The notes: generated by a model from the sequence alone, not told the origin. DNA of 64,000 nucleotides from Pseudomonas sp. B28(2017) (GCF_002113025.1 NZ_NEJH01000002.1:558001-622000); one strand, 5' to 3'; shown: positions 27,769 through 38,927, numbered from the stretch's first letter. Numbers and translations: made by a program.

Positions 27769-27817
27769 CGATGTTTCCGTAAAAGAGGTCAGAAAAAGTG
27801 CGCCAGTATAAACAACT

Positions 27818-27837
27818 ACGGCCCGCAAGCGGGCCGT
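27818..27837 (-). terminator. Hairpin after adk
   Basis: ACGGCCCGC / GCGGGCCGT is a perfect 9-bp stem with an AA loop (TT on the minus strand), 25 bases beyond the adk stop. Only a weak T-rich tract (GTTGTTT) follows on the minus strand. Confidence 0.65.
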
Positions 27838-27861
27838 GGATGATGCAGCGGATCAGGTTTT

Positions 27862-28542
<681 letters not shown>

Positions 28543-28797
28543 TCAGATTCGCCTCGTGGGGCCAATCTCAAAAATAGGGTCGTGACCGCCCAAACGGCCA
28601 AAGGCTGCTCAAGATACACAGCAGGCTGCGCCCACACAAGCCGCCAAAAGTCGGAGAAACCGCTGCCTCCTGCGACCATTGCGCACAGTTTCCCAAGTCG
28701 CAACCCCATCATTAACTGTCGCCTGACAGCACTTTTCAACCCGTCATACAGCGGCATCCGACCCACCTGCCGGATGCCTGACCCCACGGCAAAAACC

Positions 28798-31428
28798 TTA
28801 GCCGGTGTTTCGCAAACCGGCGGCAATTCCCGCGACAGACACCAGCAACGCCTGTTCTACCGGGCTGCCCTGCGCCACGTCCTGCAATCGCGAACGGGCC
28901 AGCAACTCGGCCTGCAATAGATGAAGCGGGTCGAGGTAGGTGTTGCGCAAGCGGATGAACTCAAGGGTCGCCGGGCTATGTGCCAGCAGCTGCGACTGCC
29001 CGGTCAGGCCGAGAACGATGGTGCACGCCTGCGACAATAGGTCGCGTAAGTGTGCACCCAATGGCAACAGATCCGGCTCGACCAGACGTTCATCGTAGGA
29101 CTGAGCAATCTCGGCATCAGCCTTGGCCAGGACCATTTCCAGCATGTCGATGCGGGTGCGGAAGAACGGCCACTGCTCACGCATCTGCCCCAACAGTTCG
29201 CCTTCACCACGCTCCAGTGCCTTGCTCAGGGCGGCCTCCCAACCCAGCCACGCCGGTAGCATCAGGCGTGTCTGGGTCCAGCCGAATATCCATGGAATCG
29301 CCCGCAGGCTTTCGATTCCCCCGGCCCGACGCTTGGCCGGACGACTGCCCAGCGGCAAACGACCAAGCTCCTGTTCCGGCGTGGACTGTCGGAAGTACTC
29401 CACGAACTGCGGATTTTCCCGCACCACGGTGCGGTAAGCGCTGACACCGTCTGCGGCCAGCTCGTCCATCAAATGGCGCCACTCAGGCGTTGGTGGCGGC
29501 GGAGGCAGCAAGGTCGCCTCAAGCACGGCGGCCAGATACAGGTTGAGGTTCTGTTCGGCGATGTCCGGCAGGCCGAATTTGAATCGAATCATTTCGCCCT
29601 GTTCGGTAGTGCGGAAACGCCCCGCCACCGAACCCGGTGGCTGCGACAGGATCGCCGCGTGGGCCGGGCCGCCGCCACGCCCCACGGTGCCACCGCGACC
29701 GTGGAACAACAGCAGTTCAACGGCGTGCGAGCGGCAGATATCCACCAGGCGCTCCTGCGCCCGGTACTGCGCCCAGGCCGCCGCAGTGGTGCCGGCGTCC
29801 TTGGCCGAGTCGGAGTAACCGATCATCACTTCCTGCGGCCCTTGCAGGCGCGCGCGATAGCCCGGCAACAGCAGCAGCTTCTCGATCACCGGACCTGCGT
29901 TGTCGAGGTCGGCCAGGGTTTCGAACAGCGGCACTACGCGCATCGGCCGCAACACGCCGGACTCTTTGAGCAACAACTGCACAGCCAGGACATCGGAAGC
30001 CGCACCGGCCATGGAAATCACATAGGAACCGAGGGATGCCTGCGGCGCAGCAGCGATTTCCCGGCAGGTCGCCAGCACTTCGGCGGTGTCGGCGGAGGGC
30101 TTGAAGTACGCCGGCAGCAAGGGACGACGATTGCTCAATTCGCGCATCAGGAAGGCGATGCGCTCTTCTTCACTCCAGTCCTCGTAGCGGCCCAGGCCAA
30201 GGTAGTCGGTGATTTCGGTCATGGCGGCGGTGTGCCGCGAGGAGTCCTGGCGCACATCCAGACGAACAAGGAACAGACCAAAGGTCACTGCCCGGCGCAG
30301 ACAATCGAGCAACGGCCCGTCGGCGATCACGCCCATGCCGCACTCGTGCAAAGAGTGATAGCAAAGCTCCAGTGGATCGAGCAGTTCGCGGTTGTCTTGC
30401 AACACATCGGCCGGTGCCGGCGTTGGTGCCGACAACGAGGTGTGCGCCCAATTGCGCGTCGCCCGCAGGCGTTCACGCAGCTGTTTGAGCACTGCCCGGT
30501 AAGGTTCGGCGCTGTCTCCCGCCTTGGCCTTCAATTCATCGCTGGCCTGCTGCATCGACAGTTCAGCCGCCAGGTGATCGACATCGCGCAGGTACAGATC
30601 AGCCGCCATCCAGCGCGCCAACAGTAAAACTTCTCGGGTAACCGCCGCCGTCACGTTCGGGTTGCCGTCGCGGTCACCGCCCATCCACGAGGCAAAGCGA
30701 ATCGGTGCCGCCTCCAGTGGCAAGCGCAGGCCGGTGGCGGCGTGCAGGGCCTGATCGGCCTTGCGCAGATAATTGGGAATGGCCTGCCACAGCGAATGCT
30801 CGATCACCGCGAAACCCCACTTGGCTTCGTCCACCGGCGTCGGACGCGTGCGGCGAATTTCTTCGGTGTGCCAGGCTTCGGCGATCAGGCGCTGCAAGGT
30901 GGTCTTGATCTGCCCGCGCTCGGCACTGGTCAGGTCACGGTGATCCTGAGCCGCCAGTTGCGCGGCGATGGCGTCGTACTTCTGGATCAGCGTGCGACGC
31001 GCGACTTCGGTGGGATGTGCGGTCAGTACAAGCTCGATTTCCAGTCGCCCCAGTTGCCGGGCCAGCGCTTCGGCGCCATGCCCCTCGGCGCGCAGGCGGG
31101 CGAGCAATTCCGGCAGCACCCGGGCTTCGAACGGCGCCTGTTGCGACTCCTCGCGGCGGTGAATCAACTGGTACTGCTCGGCGATGTTGGCCAGGTTGAG
31201 AAACTGGTTGAACGCCCGCGCCACAGGCAGCAATTCGTCTTCGGTCAACTGGTTGAGGCTGGCACTGAGTTCGGCGTCCATGGAGCCGCGCCGGTCAGCC
31301 TTGGCGCCCTTGCGGATCTGCTCGATCTTGTCGAGAAAACCGTCGCCATATTGTTCACGAATGGTGTTGCCCAACAGCTCACCCAACAGGTGAACGTCCT
31401 CGCGCAAGCGTGCATCAATATCGGTCAT
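28798..31428 (-). CDS. ppc: Phosphoenolpyruvate carboxylase
   Basis: 876 residues from the ATG at 31428 ([20 protein letters not shown]). Key motifs: [13 protein letters not shown] (catalytic histidine), [54 protein letters not shown], and the C-terminal GLRNTG required for allosteric binding. Carboxylates PEP to oxaloacetate. Divergent from the 31629 gene. The ~290 bases between ppc and adk hold no convincing gene. Confidence 0.97.
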   Translation of the reverse strand: MTDIDARLREDVHLLGELLGNTIREQYGDGFLDKIEQIRKGAKADRRGSMDAELSASLNQLTEDELLPVARAFNQFLNLANIAEQYQLIHRREESQQAPFEARVLPELLARLRAEGHGAEALARQLGRLEIELVLTAHPTEVARRTLIQKYDAIAAQLAAQDHRDLTSAERGQIKTTLQRLIAEAWHTEEIRRTRPTPVDEAKWGFAVIEHSLWQAIPNYLRKADQALHAATGLRLPLEAAPIRFASWMGGDRDGNPNVTAAVTREVLLLARWMAADLYLRDVDHLAAELSMQQASDELKAKAGDSAEPYRAVLKQLRERLRATRNWAHTSLSAPTPAPADVLQDNRELLDPLELCYHSLHECGMGVIADGPLLDCLRRAVTFGLFLVRLDVRQDSSRHTAAMTEITDYLGLGRYEDWSEEERIAFLMRELSNRRPLLPAYFKPSADTAEVLATCREIAAAPQASLGSYVISMAGAASDVLAVQLLLKESGVLRPMRVVPLFETLADLDNAGPVIEKLLLLPGYRARLQGPQEVMIGYSDSAKDAGTTAAAWAQYRAQERLVDICRSHAVELLLFHGRGGTVGRGGGPAHAAILSQPPGSVAGRFRTTEQGEMIRFKFGLPDIAEQNLNLYLAAVLEATLLPPPPPTPEWRHLMDELAADGVSAYRTVVRENPQFVEYFRQSTPEQELGRLPLGSRPAKRRAGGIESLRAIPWIFGWTQTRLMLPAWLGWEAALSKALERGEGELLGQMREQWPFFRTRIDMLEMVLAKADAEIAQSYDERLVEPDLLPLGAHLRDLLSQACTIVLGLTGQSQLLAHSPATLEFIRLRNTYLDPLHLLQAELLARSRLQDVAQGSPVEQALLVSVAGIAAGLRNTG

Positions 31429-31628
31429 CAGCAGGTCTCCAGCAAAAATCCGGGCGGCTACGAACCTAGAGAGTGCCGCCCCAGACCGGTTCTTACAAGC
31501 AAGACGACGAAGGGCCTTTAAACCTTGCCTGTTGAAGCTAGTCTGAAGATAAGCCGTACAACGACTATCGCCGGCCAATGCCGGACACTCACCCTGCCTG
31601 CCACGAGCGGGAGCGCCATGAGGTCAAT

Positions 31629-31973
31629 ATGAAAATCCGCGAGCTTGCCCACCACTGGGAAGAAAACGCCAAGGGTCGCCTGACCGACACCGGCTACTCG
31701 ATTCACCTGGACGTCGAGTCGGCCGCACGGCTGGCCGCGATCATCGAGATGTACCCCAAGCGGCATCCCGAAGAACTGCTCGGCGATCTGATCGGCGCCG
31801 CGCTGGAAGAACTGGAAAGAAGTTTCCCGTACGTCAAAGGCTCGACCGTGGTCGCCACCGACGAAGAAGGCGATCCGCTCTACGAAGACATCGGGCCGAC
31901 GCCGCGTTTCCTGGCGCTGTCCCGTCGGCACCTGCACGATTTGTCGATGCCTGACGACAAACAGAATCACTGA
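31629..31973 (+). CDS. Conserved hypothetical protein, 114 residues
   Basis: Start ATG at 31629 (MKIRELAHHWEENAKGRLTD); GAGGTCA upstream. The protein is soluble and acidic with a helical LDVESAARLAAIIEMYPKRH and LLGDLIGAALEELE; a DNA- or pilin-related name occurs in automated annotation for such proteins but I see nothing specific. Located divergently from ppc, followed by a REPIN. Confidence 0.75.
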   Translation: MKIRELAHHWEENAKGRLTDTGYSIHLDVESAARLAAIIEMYPKRHPEELLGDLIGAALEELERSFPYVKGSTVVATDEEGDPLYEDIGPTPRFLALSRRHLHDLSMPDDKQNH

Positions 31974-31977
31974 ACCT

Positions 31978-32067
31978 TGTGGGAGCGAGCCTGCTCGCGA
32001 AAGTGGTGTATCGGTCAACATCAATATTGAATGTTAAATCGCATTCGCGAGCAGGCTCGCTCCCACA
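31978..32067. repeat. REPIN, spacer subfamily B
   Basis: TGTGGGAGCGAGCCTGCTCG and TTCGCGAGCAGGCTCGCTCC enclose a spacer containing GTCAACATCAATATTGAATG, shared in diverged form with 33380-33470 and 63836-63924. Confidence 0.9.
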
Positions 32068-32096
32068 TTGGGTCCTGTACTGCCATCGAAACGCTG

Positions 32097-32426
32097 TTAC
32101 TGCTCCAGCTTCTGCGGCGTTTCCTGCCCCATGCAGCGCACGGCTTTTTTCTTGCTGTCGACCAGCACACCGGTCAGGCCTTTTTGTTCCATGTCGAACA
32201 GCACCAGCACGCCATCGATGCACTGCGCCACCTGGGCTGCCGGCTCCAGGGAGACTTTGTAGTCTTCACCCGGAATGGTCTTGAGCATGGTGAACTCGTT
32301 GAGCAGCAACGCATCCTCAGGCTTGGCGAAGTGCAGGTAGCCGTACCACCACAGGGCACCGACGGTGCCGAGGATGCTGCAGATACCGGTGATGATCAGC
32401 GGGATGGCGTTACGTTCTTCACTCAT
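32097..32426 (-). CDS. Small membrane-anchored hypothetical protein, 109 residues
   Basis: One N-terminal membrane helix (AIPLIITGICSILGTVGALW) and a C-terminal soluble part with two cysteines (AQCIDGVLV and VRCMGQE). The ATG sits in a 4-base overlap with the end of the upstream hydrolase gene, so the two are translationally coupled. Orientation would place the C-terminal part in the periplasm. Function unknown. Confidence 0.75.
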   Translation of the reverse strand: MSEERNAIPLIITGICSILGTVGALWWYGYLHFAKPEDALLLNEFTMLKTIPGEDYKVSLEPAAQVAQCIDGVLVLFDMEQKGLTGVLVDSKKKAVRCMGQETPQKLEQ

Positions 32427-33337
32427 TGCGGGCTCTCTGGTGGTTCATCTTCTGAATTCTGGGCTGCCGGATAATTGGGGATTTCACCCAGGCGGCGCAG
32501 GCCGTTGAAATGCTGCGGATCCTCGAGATAACGCAGCATGACTTTGCGCCAGACCGGATTGGCGAACGTCTGCACATGACCGCCACGGGTCAGTTGCAGC
32601 ACCCGCGGCGGCGGCGCAGCTTGATACAGTCGGATGCCGTTGGAAAGAGGCACGATCGGATCGTCGATGCTGTGGTAGAGCAGTTTCGGCACATCCTTGA
32701 GTTGCGCCATGGAGTTGATCGCGCTGTCGCCGTCCGGCACCAGCCATGACAACGGCACCTGGAACGGCCAGGTCAACCATGAGGTGCTCAGGGCAAACCG
32801 ACCCACGCTGCGGTAACTGGCGGGTGCGCCATCGAGGACGATGGCCTTGAGTTGTTTCTGCCGTTGCGGGTGCTGGACCAGGTAATGCACGGCCATCGAG
32901 CCACCGAGACTCTGGCCGAGCAGTATCAGCGGCTTGCCTTGAACCTCGGGCGACTTGTCCAGCCAGGCGAATGCCGCATCGATGTCCCGATAGATCGCCG
33001 GCAGGCTCGGCTTGCCTTCGGACAAGCCATAACCGCGATAGTCCACAAGCAACACCTGGTAACCATTTTTCGGCAACCAAAAGCTCCCGCCGAGGTGCAT
33101 GGGCAGGTTTCCACCATTGCCGTGCAGGTGCAGCACCGTGCCCTTGACCTCGAGCCCCTGCTTCGCCGGCAGCCACCACGCATTCAGCTTGAGGCCATCG
33201 GCGGTGTTCAAGGTGACGGTGCGGTACTCGAGCCCGGCCTTTTCCGGGGTGAACAACTGGCCTGGTTCGGGGTAGAACAGCAGCGAGCTGCAACCGCTCA
33301 AGGCCAGCAGAAGGCAGATGATGCCGAGGGTTCTCAT
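32423..33337 (-). CDS. Lipoprotein alpha/beta hydrolase
   Basis: 304 residues from the ATG at 33337. The signal MRTLGIICLLLALSGCSSLL has a lipobox LSGC. Alpha/beta-hydrolase fold: VLHLHGNGGNLPMHLG (oxyanion region), LVDYRGYGLSEGKP, and the nucleophile elbow LLGQSLGGSMAVHYL; a histidine in TRGGHVQTF near the C-terminus can complete the triad. Substrate unknown; serine esterase or aminopeptidase-like activity is possible. Operon with the following small membrane protein. Confidence 0.85.
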   Translation of the reverse strand: MRTLGIICLLLALSGCSSLLFYPEPGQLFTPEKAGLEYRTVTLNTADGLKLNAWWLPAKQGLEVKGTVLHLHGNGGNLPMHLGGSFWLPKNGYQVLLVDYRGYGLSEGKPSLPAIYRDIDAAFAWLDKSPEVQGKPLILLGQSLGGSMAVHYLVQHPQRQKQLKAIVLDGAPASYRSVGRFALSTSWLTWPFQVPLSWLVPDGDSAINSMAQLKDVPKLLYHSIDDPIVPLSNGIRLYQAAPPPRVLQLTRGGHVQTFANPVWRKVMLRYLEDPQHFNGLRRLGEIPNYPAAQNSEDEPPESPQ

Positions 33338-33379
33338 CCGTTGAAACCTCGCTGGAAATGGGGATGGAATACACAACCC

Positions 33380-33470
33380 TGTGGGAGCGAGCCTGCTCGC
33401 GATGACGGTGTGCCAGACAACACAATGGTTGAATGTTAGTCCGCTATCGCGAGCAGGCTCGCTCCCACAA
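33380..33470. repeat. REPIN, spacer subfamily B
   Basis: TGTGGGAGCGAGCCTGCTCG and ATCGCGAGCAGGCTCGCTCC flank a spacer with GGTTGAATGTTAGTCCGCTA, nearly the same as in the 63836-63924 element. Confidence 0.9.
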
Positions 33471-33485
33471 TGGTTCGCGTCACCG

Positions 33486-34763
33486 TTAGAGGATGTTGGA
33501 GTAATCCGCCTCGATCCGGTCCAGGCTCAGATGGTTGAGGAAGTTGGAGAAACACATCCACGCCGACAACGCATTCATGTCACGGAACTGTTCCGGCAGG
33601 TACTTGGGCGGTACCACCAGGCCTTCATCCACCAACTGGCGCAAGGTGCGCATGTCTTCCAGGGTGGTCTTGCCACAGAACAACAGCGGTATCTGCTCCA
33701 GCTTGCCTTTACGCACGGCCAGTTGAATGTAGTTGTAAATCATGATGAAGCCCTTGAGGTAGGACAAGTCTTTGGTAAATGGCAGACCTGTCGGCACCGA
33801 GCCGCGGAAAACGCGACTGGCGTTGCTGTAGCTCTCGGGCATCTCGAAGCCTTGTTCACGGAAGAACTCGAACACCTGCAGGAAATCCGCGCCCTCCTCC
33901 ACCATGTGAATGGCCCGCGTGCGGTTGGTCAGCTTGCGCAGGCGGCTCGGGTAGGAGGCAAAGGTGATGATTTCCATCAGGATCGCCAGGCCTTCCTGGG
34001 TCACCGTCGACGAGGGCGGCCCCTTGGACAGGAAGGTGCAGATCGGCTGATTCAGACCATTGAGTGTCGTGCCTACATGCACCAGCCCTTCGTGGACTTC
34101 CAGGGCCCGCACGTCACGCTCGTTGAACATCGCGTCAGTGCGGATCTTGATGTAGTCGGCACCGGCCGCCGCATCGGCGACAATCCCGTCGGACTCGAAC
34201 ACCCGAATGGTTTCCTCGGCTTCGCCAAACACCTTGTTCAAGCGATGCTGCAACATATCAACCGCATCCTTGGCAGTCAGCGTTTTCGGTTCATCTTTCA
34301 GATCGCCACGGCCGTCGATGTTGTTCAGGTATTCGGACAGCATCATGCCCAGGTCGGACAGGGTCGGGTCGCCGGCATGGAACGCGTCGGAGGCGGCGCC
34401 GTACAATTCCTGGGAAATCAGGCCGAAATCCTCTGTGCCACGCGCTTCGAGCATGCGCACCACCATGCGGTATTCCTTGCACATGCGCCGCATGATCTGC
34501 CCGACCGGGTTGAACTGGCCAAGCTGGCGGGTGATATCGCGCTCGATATTCTGGAACTCCAGCTTGACTTTGCTGGAGTCGAACGCCAGTGGCCGGTTGA
34601 GGTAGTAGTCACGGTCCACTGCCGGCATTTCCTTGCCCTTGGCCTTGAGGAAGCCCTTGCGAATGTTGTCGTCCCATTTGACCGCATCAAGGACACGGAT
34701 CGGTGTCTGCGCCAGCACGATGCGATCGGACAAAATGCGTATCGACTGTTGGTAATCGTCCAC
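33486..34763 (-). CDS. DUF1704 (QEGLA-motif) protein, predicted HExxxH metallopeptidase
   Basis: 425 residues without signal peptide or membrane segments. HEGLVH at residues 224-229 and TQEGLA at 255-260 are the two conserved signatures of DUF1704, the family annotated as flavohemoglobin expression-modulating QEGLA motif protein. Eukaryotic relatives (MATCAP/KIAA0895-like) are HExxxH zinc peptidases that remove the C-terminal tyrosine of tubulin; by analogy H224, H229 and E257 are candidate metal ligands with E225 catalytic. Bacterial substrate unknown. It starts 33 bases after a lipoprotein gene on the same strand. Confidence 0.82.
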   Translation of the reverse strand: MDDYQQSIRILSDRIVLAQTPIRVLDAVKWDDNIRKGFLKAKGKEMPAVDRDYYLNRPLAFDSSKVKLEFQNIERDITRQLGQFNPVGQIMRRMCKEYRMVVRMLEARGTEDFGLISQELYGAASDAFHAGDPTLSDLGMMLSEYLNNIDGRGDLKDEPKTLTAKDAVDMLQHRLNKVFGEAEETIRVFESDGIVADAAAGADYIKIRTDAMFNERDVRALEVHEGLVHVGTTLNGLNQPICTFLSKGPPSSTVTQEGLAILMEIITFASYPSRLRKLTNRTRAIHMVEEGADFLQVFEFFREQGFEMPESYSNASRVFRGSVPTGLPFTKDLSYLKGFIMIYNYIQLAVRKGKLEQIPLLFCGKTTLEDMRTLRQLVDEGLVVPPKYLPEQFRDMNALSAWMCFSNFLNHLSLDRIEADYSNIL

Positions 34764-34795
34764 CCGAAACTCCTGTAGAAGCCTGCTGTTGCCGG

Positions 34796-35350
34796 TTATT
34801 TGGCTTTGGCCTGACGCTGGTAGCGCACCGCTTCGACGAACACATCGGAATTGGCCGGGTCGTCGAGGTAGGCGGTGACTTGATCCATGTTGCTGTCGAT
34901 CAGTACGCCATCGCCGTCGTTGGTCTGGAAGCTCTCACCGCTCAGGGCTTTTTGCTTCATGGCCTGGTTGATCTGGTCGAGGTCGAGGTTGTAGACCACC
35001 AGCTCATGCTTGTCGGTCAGCTCAAAACCGCCAATGGCGAAATGCCCGCCGAACTGCGCCGGCACCTTCGCCGACAGATACCAGCGGTTGCCATGGCGCG
35101 ACACAGTGAAGGAATAGGCCTCCCGCTCCCTGGGCCTGGCCCGGTAATAGCTGACGGCCTGATAGCGGTTGCCGCCGATGCGGGTCAGTTCGAGGTTGAG
35201 CGGCTCGCCCCAGCCATTGGTGCTGGTCCATTTGCCGAGCAATCCCTTGGGCGCGGGCTCGCTTGCAGGCAGCGGCTCCTTGAAGGTCACCAGACAGCCA
35301 CTGAGCAGCAGGAACGACAAGGCGATCACAACGACACGCCAGTCTTTCAT
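34796..35350 (-). CDS. Hypothetical lipoprotein, 184 residues
   Basis: MKDWRVVVIALSFLLLSGCL is a lipoprotein signal with lipobox LLSGC. The mature part is mixed, with GLLGKWTSTNGWGEPLNLEL resembling the first strands of a small beta-barrel or lipocalin-like fold, and a helical C-terminus. No characterised family recognised. It lies 32 bases upstream of the DUF1704 gene and probably shares its transcript. Confidence 0.78.
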   Translation of the reverse strand: MKDWRVVVIALSFLLLSGCLVTFKEPLPASEPAPKGLLGKWTSTNGWGEPLNLELTRIGGNRYQAVSYYRARPREREAYSFTVSRHGNRWYLSAKVPAQFGGHFAIGGFELTDKHELVVYNLDLDQINQAMKQKALSGESFQTNDGDGVLIDSNMDQVTAYLDDPANSDVFVEAVRYQRQAKAK

Positions 35351-35400
35351 TCAACACTCCCTTTTCAACACACTCCCACAGGGTAAAGCACCAGCCGGAA

Positions 35401-36105
35401 CTACTCCGACGCCAGCACCAGGTGCATGTAGCGCGTCAGGATACCGAGCATTTCCTCTTCGGCGGCAGGCTCGCCTGCGTTGAGCAGCCCCTGATATTCC
35501 ATCCGGCCGATAATCGCCGTCAACACCTTGGCATCCTGATGCGGCTCGCGCGAGCCCAACACCTGGAACAGCTGGCAGGAGCCCTGCAACAGGATTTGCT
35601 GATGCGAGCGCACCAGTTCGGCCAGACGCGGGTTCAGCAACGCTTCCTGGCGGAACGCCTGCTCGGCCATCAAATGCTCACGGCGATTGACCAGTTGCCG
35701 GTGAACGTAATCGGTCATCAGCCGTGCAATGTCGTCCGCTAGTTTCGAGCGCGCCTGCGGGCTGCCATCGCCACTGGCGATCATGTCGCGCAACAGCCCC
35801 TCGTTGTTCACCCACAGCTTGCCCATGTACGCCGCACTGCGCTCCACGTATTGGGCGAAGGTATCGGTGAGCAAGTCATCGATATCCTTGAAGTAGTAAG
35901 TGGTCGCAGACAACGGCACTTGCGCCTCGGCGGCCACCGCACGGTGCCGGACGGCACGCACGCCATCGCGCACGACAATGCGCATCGCGGCGTCGAGAAT
36001 CTCCTGTCGTCGCTGTTCACTGCCCTGTCGGCTGGCCTTGCGACCCTGGTACTGAACGCTTTCAGCGACCGCAGTGGCGATACCCGCTGCACCTTCTTGA
36101 GCCAT
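35401..36105 (-). CDS. TetR/AcrR-family transcriptional regulator
   Basis: 234 residues from the ATG at 36105. The N-terminal HTH is RRQEILDAAMRIVVRDGVRA / RHRAVAAEAQVPLSATTYYF, followed by a TetR_C-like helical domain. The ligand and targets are unknown; the neighbouring lipoprotein and DUF1704 genes downstream on the same strand are possible targets. The position next to lysS is, as I recall, conserved in P. aeruginosa. Confidence 0.87.
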   Translation of the reverse strand: MAQEGAAGIATAVAESVQYQGRKASRQGSEQRRQEILDAAMRIVVRDGVRAVRHRAVAAEAQVPLSATTYYFKDIDDLLTDTFAQYVERSAAYMGKLWVNNEGLLRDMIASGDGSPQARSKLADDIARLMTDYVHRQLVNRREHLMAEQAFRQEALLNPRLAELVRSHQQILLQGSCQLFQVLGSREPHQDAKVLTAIIGRMEYQGLLNAGEPAAEEEMLGILTRYMHLVLASE

Positions 36106-36177
36106 TGCACGAATCACGACAGGTATTTCCTCTCAGATGAAAGTAACAAGTTGATACGTTTGTACCAGACAGGCAAT

Positions 36178-36205
36178 AAAAAACCGCCTGAAAAGGCGGT
36201 TTTTT
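36178..36205. terminator. Bidirectional rho-independent terminator
   Basis: CCGCCT / AGGCGG with loop GAAA is flanked by six A on the left and six T on the right, so it can terminate both ways. It sits just past the lysS stop on the minus strand. Confidence 0.85.
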
Positions 36206-36216
36206 AATTGAAGCAC

Positions 36217-37719
36217 TTACGCTTGCGGCCGCATGTGCGGGAACAGGATCACGTCGCGGATCGACGGGGAGTTGGTCAGCAGCATCACCAGGCGGTCGAT
36301 ACCAATGCCTTCACCCGCCGTTGGCGGCATGCCGTACTCCAGCGCACGAACGAAGTCGGCGTCATAGTGCATGGCTTCGTCGTCGCCGGCGTCCTTGTCG
36401 GCCACCTGGGCCATGAAGCGCTCGGCCTGGTCTTCCGCGTCGTTCAACTCGGAGTAGGCGTTGGCGATTTCACGACCACCGATGAACAGCTCGAAACGGT
36501 CGGTGACGTTCGGGTTCTCGTCGTTACGACGGGCCAGCGGCGACACTTCGAACGGGTACTGGGTAATGAAGTGCGGCTGCTCCAGCTTGTGCTCGACCAG
36601 CTCTTCGAAAATCATCACCTGCAACTTGCCCAGGCCTTCGAAGCCCAGCACCTTGGCGCCGGCCTTCTTCGCAATAGCGCGAGCCTTGTCGATGTCGTTC
36701 AGGTCGTCAGCGGTCAACTCGGGGTTGTACTTGAGGATCGAGTCGAACACCGACAGACGCACGAACGGCTCGCCGAAGTGGAACACCTTGTCGCCGTACG
36801 GCACGTCGGTGCTGCCCAGAACCAGCTGAGCCAGTTCGCGGAACAGTTCTTCGGTCAGGTCCATGTTGTCTTCGTAGTCGGCGTAAGCCTGGTAGAACTC
36901 CAACATGGTGAACTCAGGGTTATGACGAGTCGATACACCTTCGTTACGGAAGTTGCGGTTGATCTCGAACACTTTTTCAAACCCGCCAACAACAAGCCGC
37001 TTGAGGTACAGCTCCGGCGCAATACGCAGGAACATGCCCATGTCCAGTGCATTGTGGTGGGTTTCAAACGGCTTGGCTGCCGCGCCGCCAGGAATAGTCT
37101 GCAGCATCGGCGTTTCCACTTCCAGGAAGTCACGCTTCATCAGGAAGCTGCGGATGTGGGCGATGACTTGCGAACGCACGCGGAAAGTCTGGCGCACGTC
37201 TTCGTTGACGATCAGGTCAACGTAGCGCTGACGGTAGCGCTGTTCGGTGTCGGTCAGGCCGTGGTGCTTGTCCGGCAGCGGGCGCAGGGATTTGGTCAGC
37301 AGGCGCACGCTGGTCATTTCAACGTACAGGTCGCCTTTGCCGGAACGGGCCAGGGTGCCCTCGGCGGCGATGATGTCGCCCATGTCCCAGGTTTTCACCG
37401 CGGCCAGGGTTTCTTCGGACAGGGTCTTGCGGTTGACGTAGACCTGGATTCGCCCGGTCATGTCCTGGATCACCATGAACGAGCCACGGTTGAGCATGAT
37501 ACGACCGGCAACCTTGACCGGGATCGCAGCCTCTGCCAGCTCTTCCTTGGTCTTGTCCGCGTACTGTTTCTGCAGTTGATCGCAGTAGTTTTCGCGGCGG
37601 AAGTCGTTCGGGAAGGCATTGCCCTTGGCGCGCTCGGCAGCAAGCTTTTCCTTGCGCAGGGCGATCAGGGAGTTTTCTTCCTGTTGCAGGGCTTGCGGAT
37701 CGAGTTCTAGGTCGCTCAT
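36217..37719 (-). CDS. lysS: Lysyl-tRNA synthetase, class II
   Basis: 500 residues. An N-terminal OB-fold anticodon-binding domain ([20 protein letters not shown]) is followed by the class II catalytic core: motif 2 [20 protein letters not shown] and motif 3 [11 protein letters not shown]. Charges tRNA-Lys. Downstream of prfB on the same strand, the prfB-lysS order seen in many gamma-proteobacteria. Confidence 0.97.
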   Translation of the reverse strand: MSDLELDPQALQQEENSLIALRKEKLAAERAKGNAFPNDFRRENYCDQLQKQYADKTKEELAEAAIPVKVAGRIMLNRGSFMVIQDMTGRIQVYVNRKTLSEETLAAVKTWDMGDIIAAEGTLARSGKGDLYVEMTSVRLLTKSLRPLPDKHHGLTDTEQRYRQRYVDLIVNEDVRQTFRVRSQVIAHIRSFLMKRDFLEVETPMLQTIPGGAAAKPFETHHNALDMGMFLRIAPELYLKRLVVGGFEKVFEINRNFRNEGVSTRHNPEFTMLEFYQAYADYEDNMDLTEELFRELAQLVLGSTDVPYGDKVFHFGEPFVRLSVFDSILKYNPELTADDLNDIDKARAIAKKAGAKVLGFEGLGKLQVMIFEELVEHKLEQPHFITQYPFEVSPLARRNDENPNVTDRFELFIGGREIANAYSELNDAEDQAERFMAQVADKDAGDDEAMHYDADFVRALEYGMPPTAGEGIGIDRLVMLLTNSPSIRDVILFPHMRPQA

Positions 37720-37767
37720 GTCTTTAGATATTCCATCTGGTTCGTTGCCCCCGGCCTGCGGTCGGGG

Positions 37768-37794
37768 ATCGCCAGCAAGCTGGCTCCTACAGGG
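37768..37794. repeat. Single degenerate REP sequence
   Basis: GATCGCCAGCAAGCTGGCTC followed by CTACAGG is a lone REP-like palindrome between lysS and prfB with no inverted partner nearby. Confidence 0.65.
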
Positions 37795-37831
37795 GATCGG
37801 GGGGGTGTCAGCCGATCCCGTATTGCATTGC

Positions 37832-38927
37832 TTACAGCCCGGACTTCAGGCTCGCTTCCAGGTATTCATCGATATCACCGTCGAGTACCTTGTCGCAGTC
37901 ACTGCGCTCGATGTTAGTGCGCAGATCCTTGATGCGCGAGGCATCGAGTACATAAGAACGGATCTGATGACCCCAGCCGATATCGGACTTGGTGTCTTCC
38001 AGCGCCTGGGACGCTGCGTTGCGCTTCTGCATTTCCTGCTCGTACAACTTGGCCCGCAGCATTTTCATGGCGGTGTCTTTGTTGGCGTGCTGGGAACGTT
38101 CGTTCTGGCAGCTGACCACGGTGTTGGTCGGTACGTGGGTGATACGTACGGCCGAGTCGGTGGTGTTTACGTGCTGACCACCGGCACCGGAGGAGCGATA
38201 GGTGTCGATCCGCAAGTCTGCCGGGTTGATTTCGATTTCCACCTTGTCATCGATCTCTGGCGAGACGAATACCGCGGAGAACGAGGTGTGGCGACGGTTG
38301 CCGGAGTCGAACGGACTCTTGCGCACCAGACGGTGTACGCCGATCTCGGTCCGCAACCAGCCAAACGCGTATTCGCCCTTGATGTGCACGGTCGCGCCCT
38401 TGATCCCGGCGACTTCACCGGCGGACAGCTCCATGATGGTCGCATCGAAACCGCGTTTGTCGGCCCAGCGCAGGTACATGCGCAGCAGAATGTTGGCCCA
38501 GTCCTGGGCTTCGGTGCCGCCGGAACCGGCCTGGATGTCCAGATAGGCGTTGTTCGGGTCCATTTCGTTGCTGAACATGCGGCGGAATTCCAGCTTGGCC
38601 AGACTTTCCTCGAGACGGGCCAGTTCGGCGACGACATCGCCCACTGCGCCTTCGTCGTTTTCTTCGACGGCCATGTCCAGCAGGTCACGGCAATCGGCCA
38701 GACCGGTCTTCAGCTCGTCCAGGGTATCGACGATTTGCGCCAGCGCAGCGCGCTCGCGGCCCAACTCCTGGGCATATTCAGGTTTGTTCCAGACACTCGG
38801 ATCTTCAAGCTCGCGATTGACTTCGGTCAGACGCTCATGCTTTTGATCGTAGTCAAAGATACCCCCGAATAGTTTCGGAGCGCTCGGACAGGTCCTTGAT
38901 GGTGTTCAGGATCGGGTTGATTTCCAT
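37832..38927 (-). CDS. prfB: Peptide chain release factor 2 (programmed +1 frameshift)
   Basis: Two frames make one protein of about 364 residues. The first 24 codons run from the ATG at 38927 ([20 protein letters not shown]) to CTT at 38858-38856 and an in-frame TGA at 38855-38853; reading continues in +1 from GAC at 38854. The slippery context CGGGGGTATCTTTGAC includes the SD-like G run. RF2 features follow: [12 protein letters not shown] (GGQ-domain start region), the anticodon-like SPF in [15 protein letters not shown], and [16 protein letters not shown] (GGQ). RF2 recognises UGA/UAA; the frameshift provides autoregulation. Confidence 0.96.
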
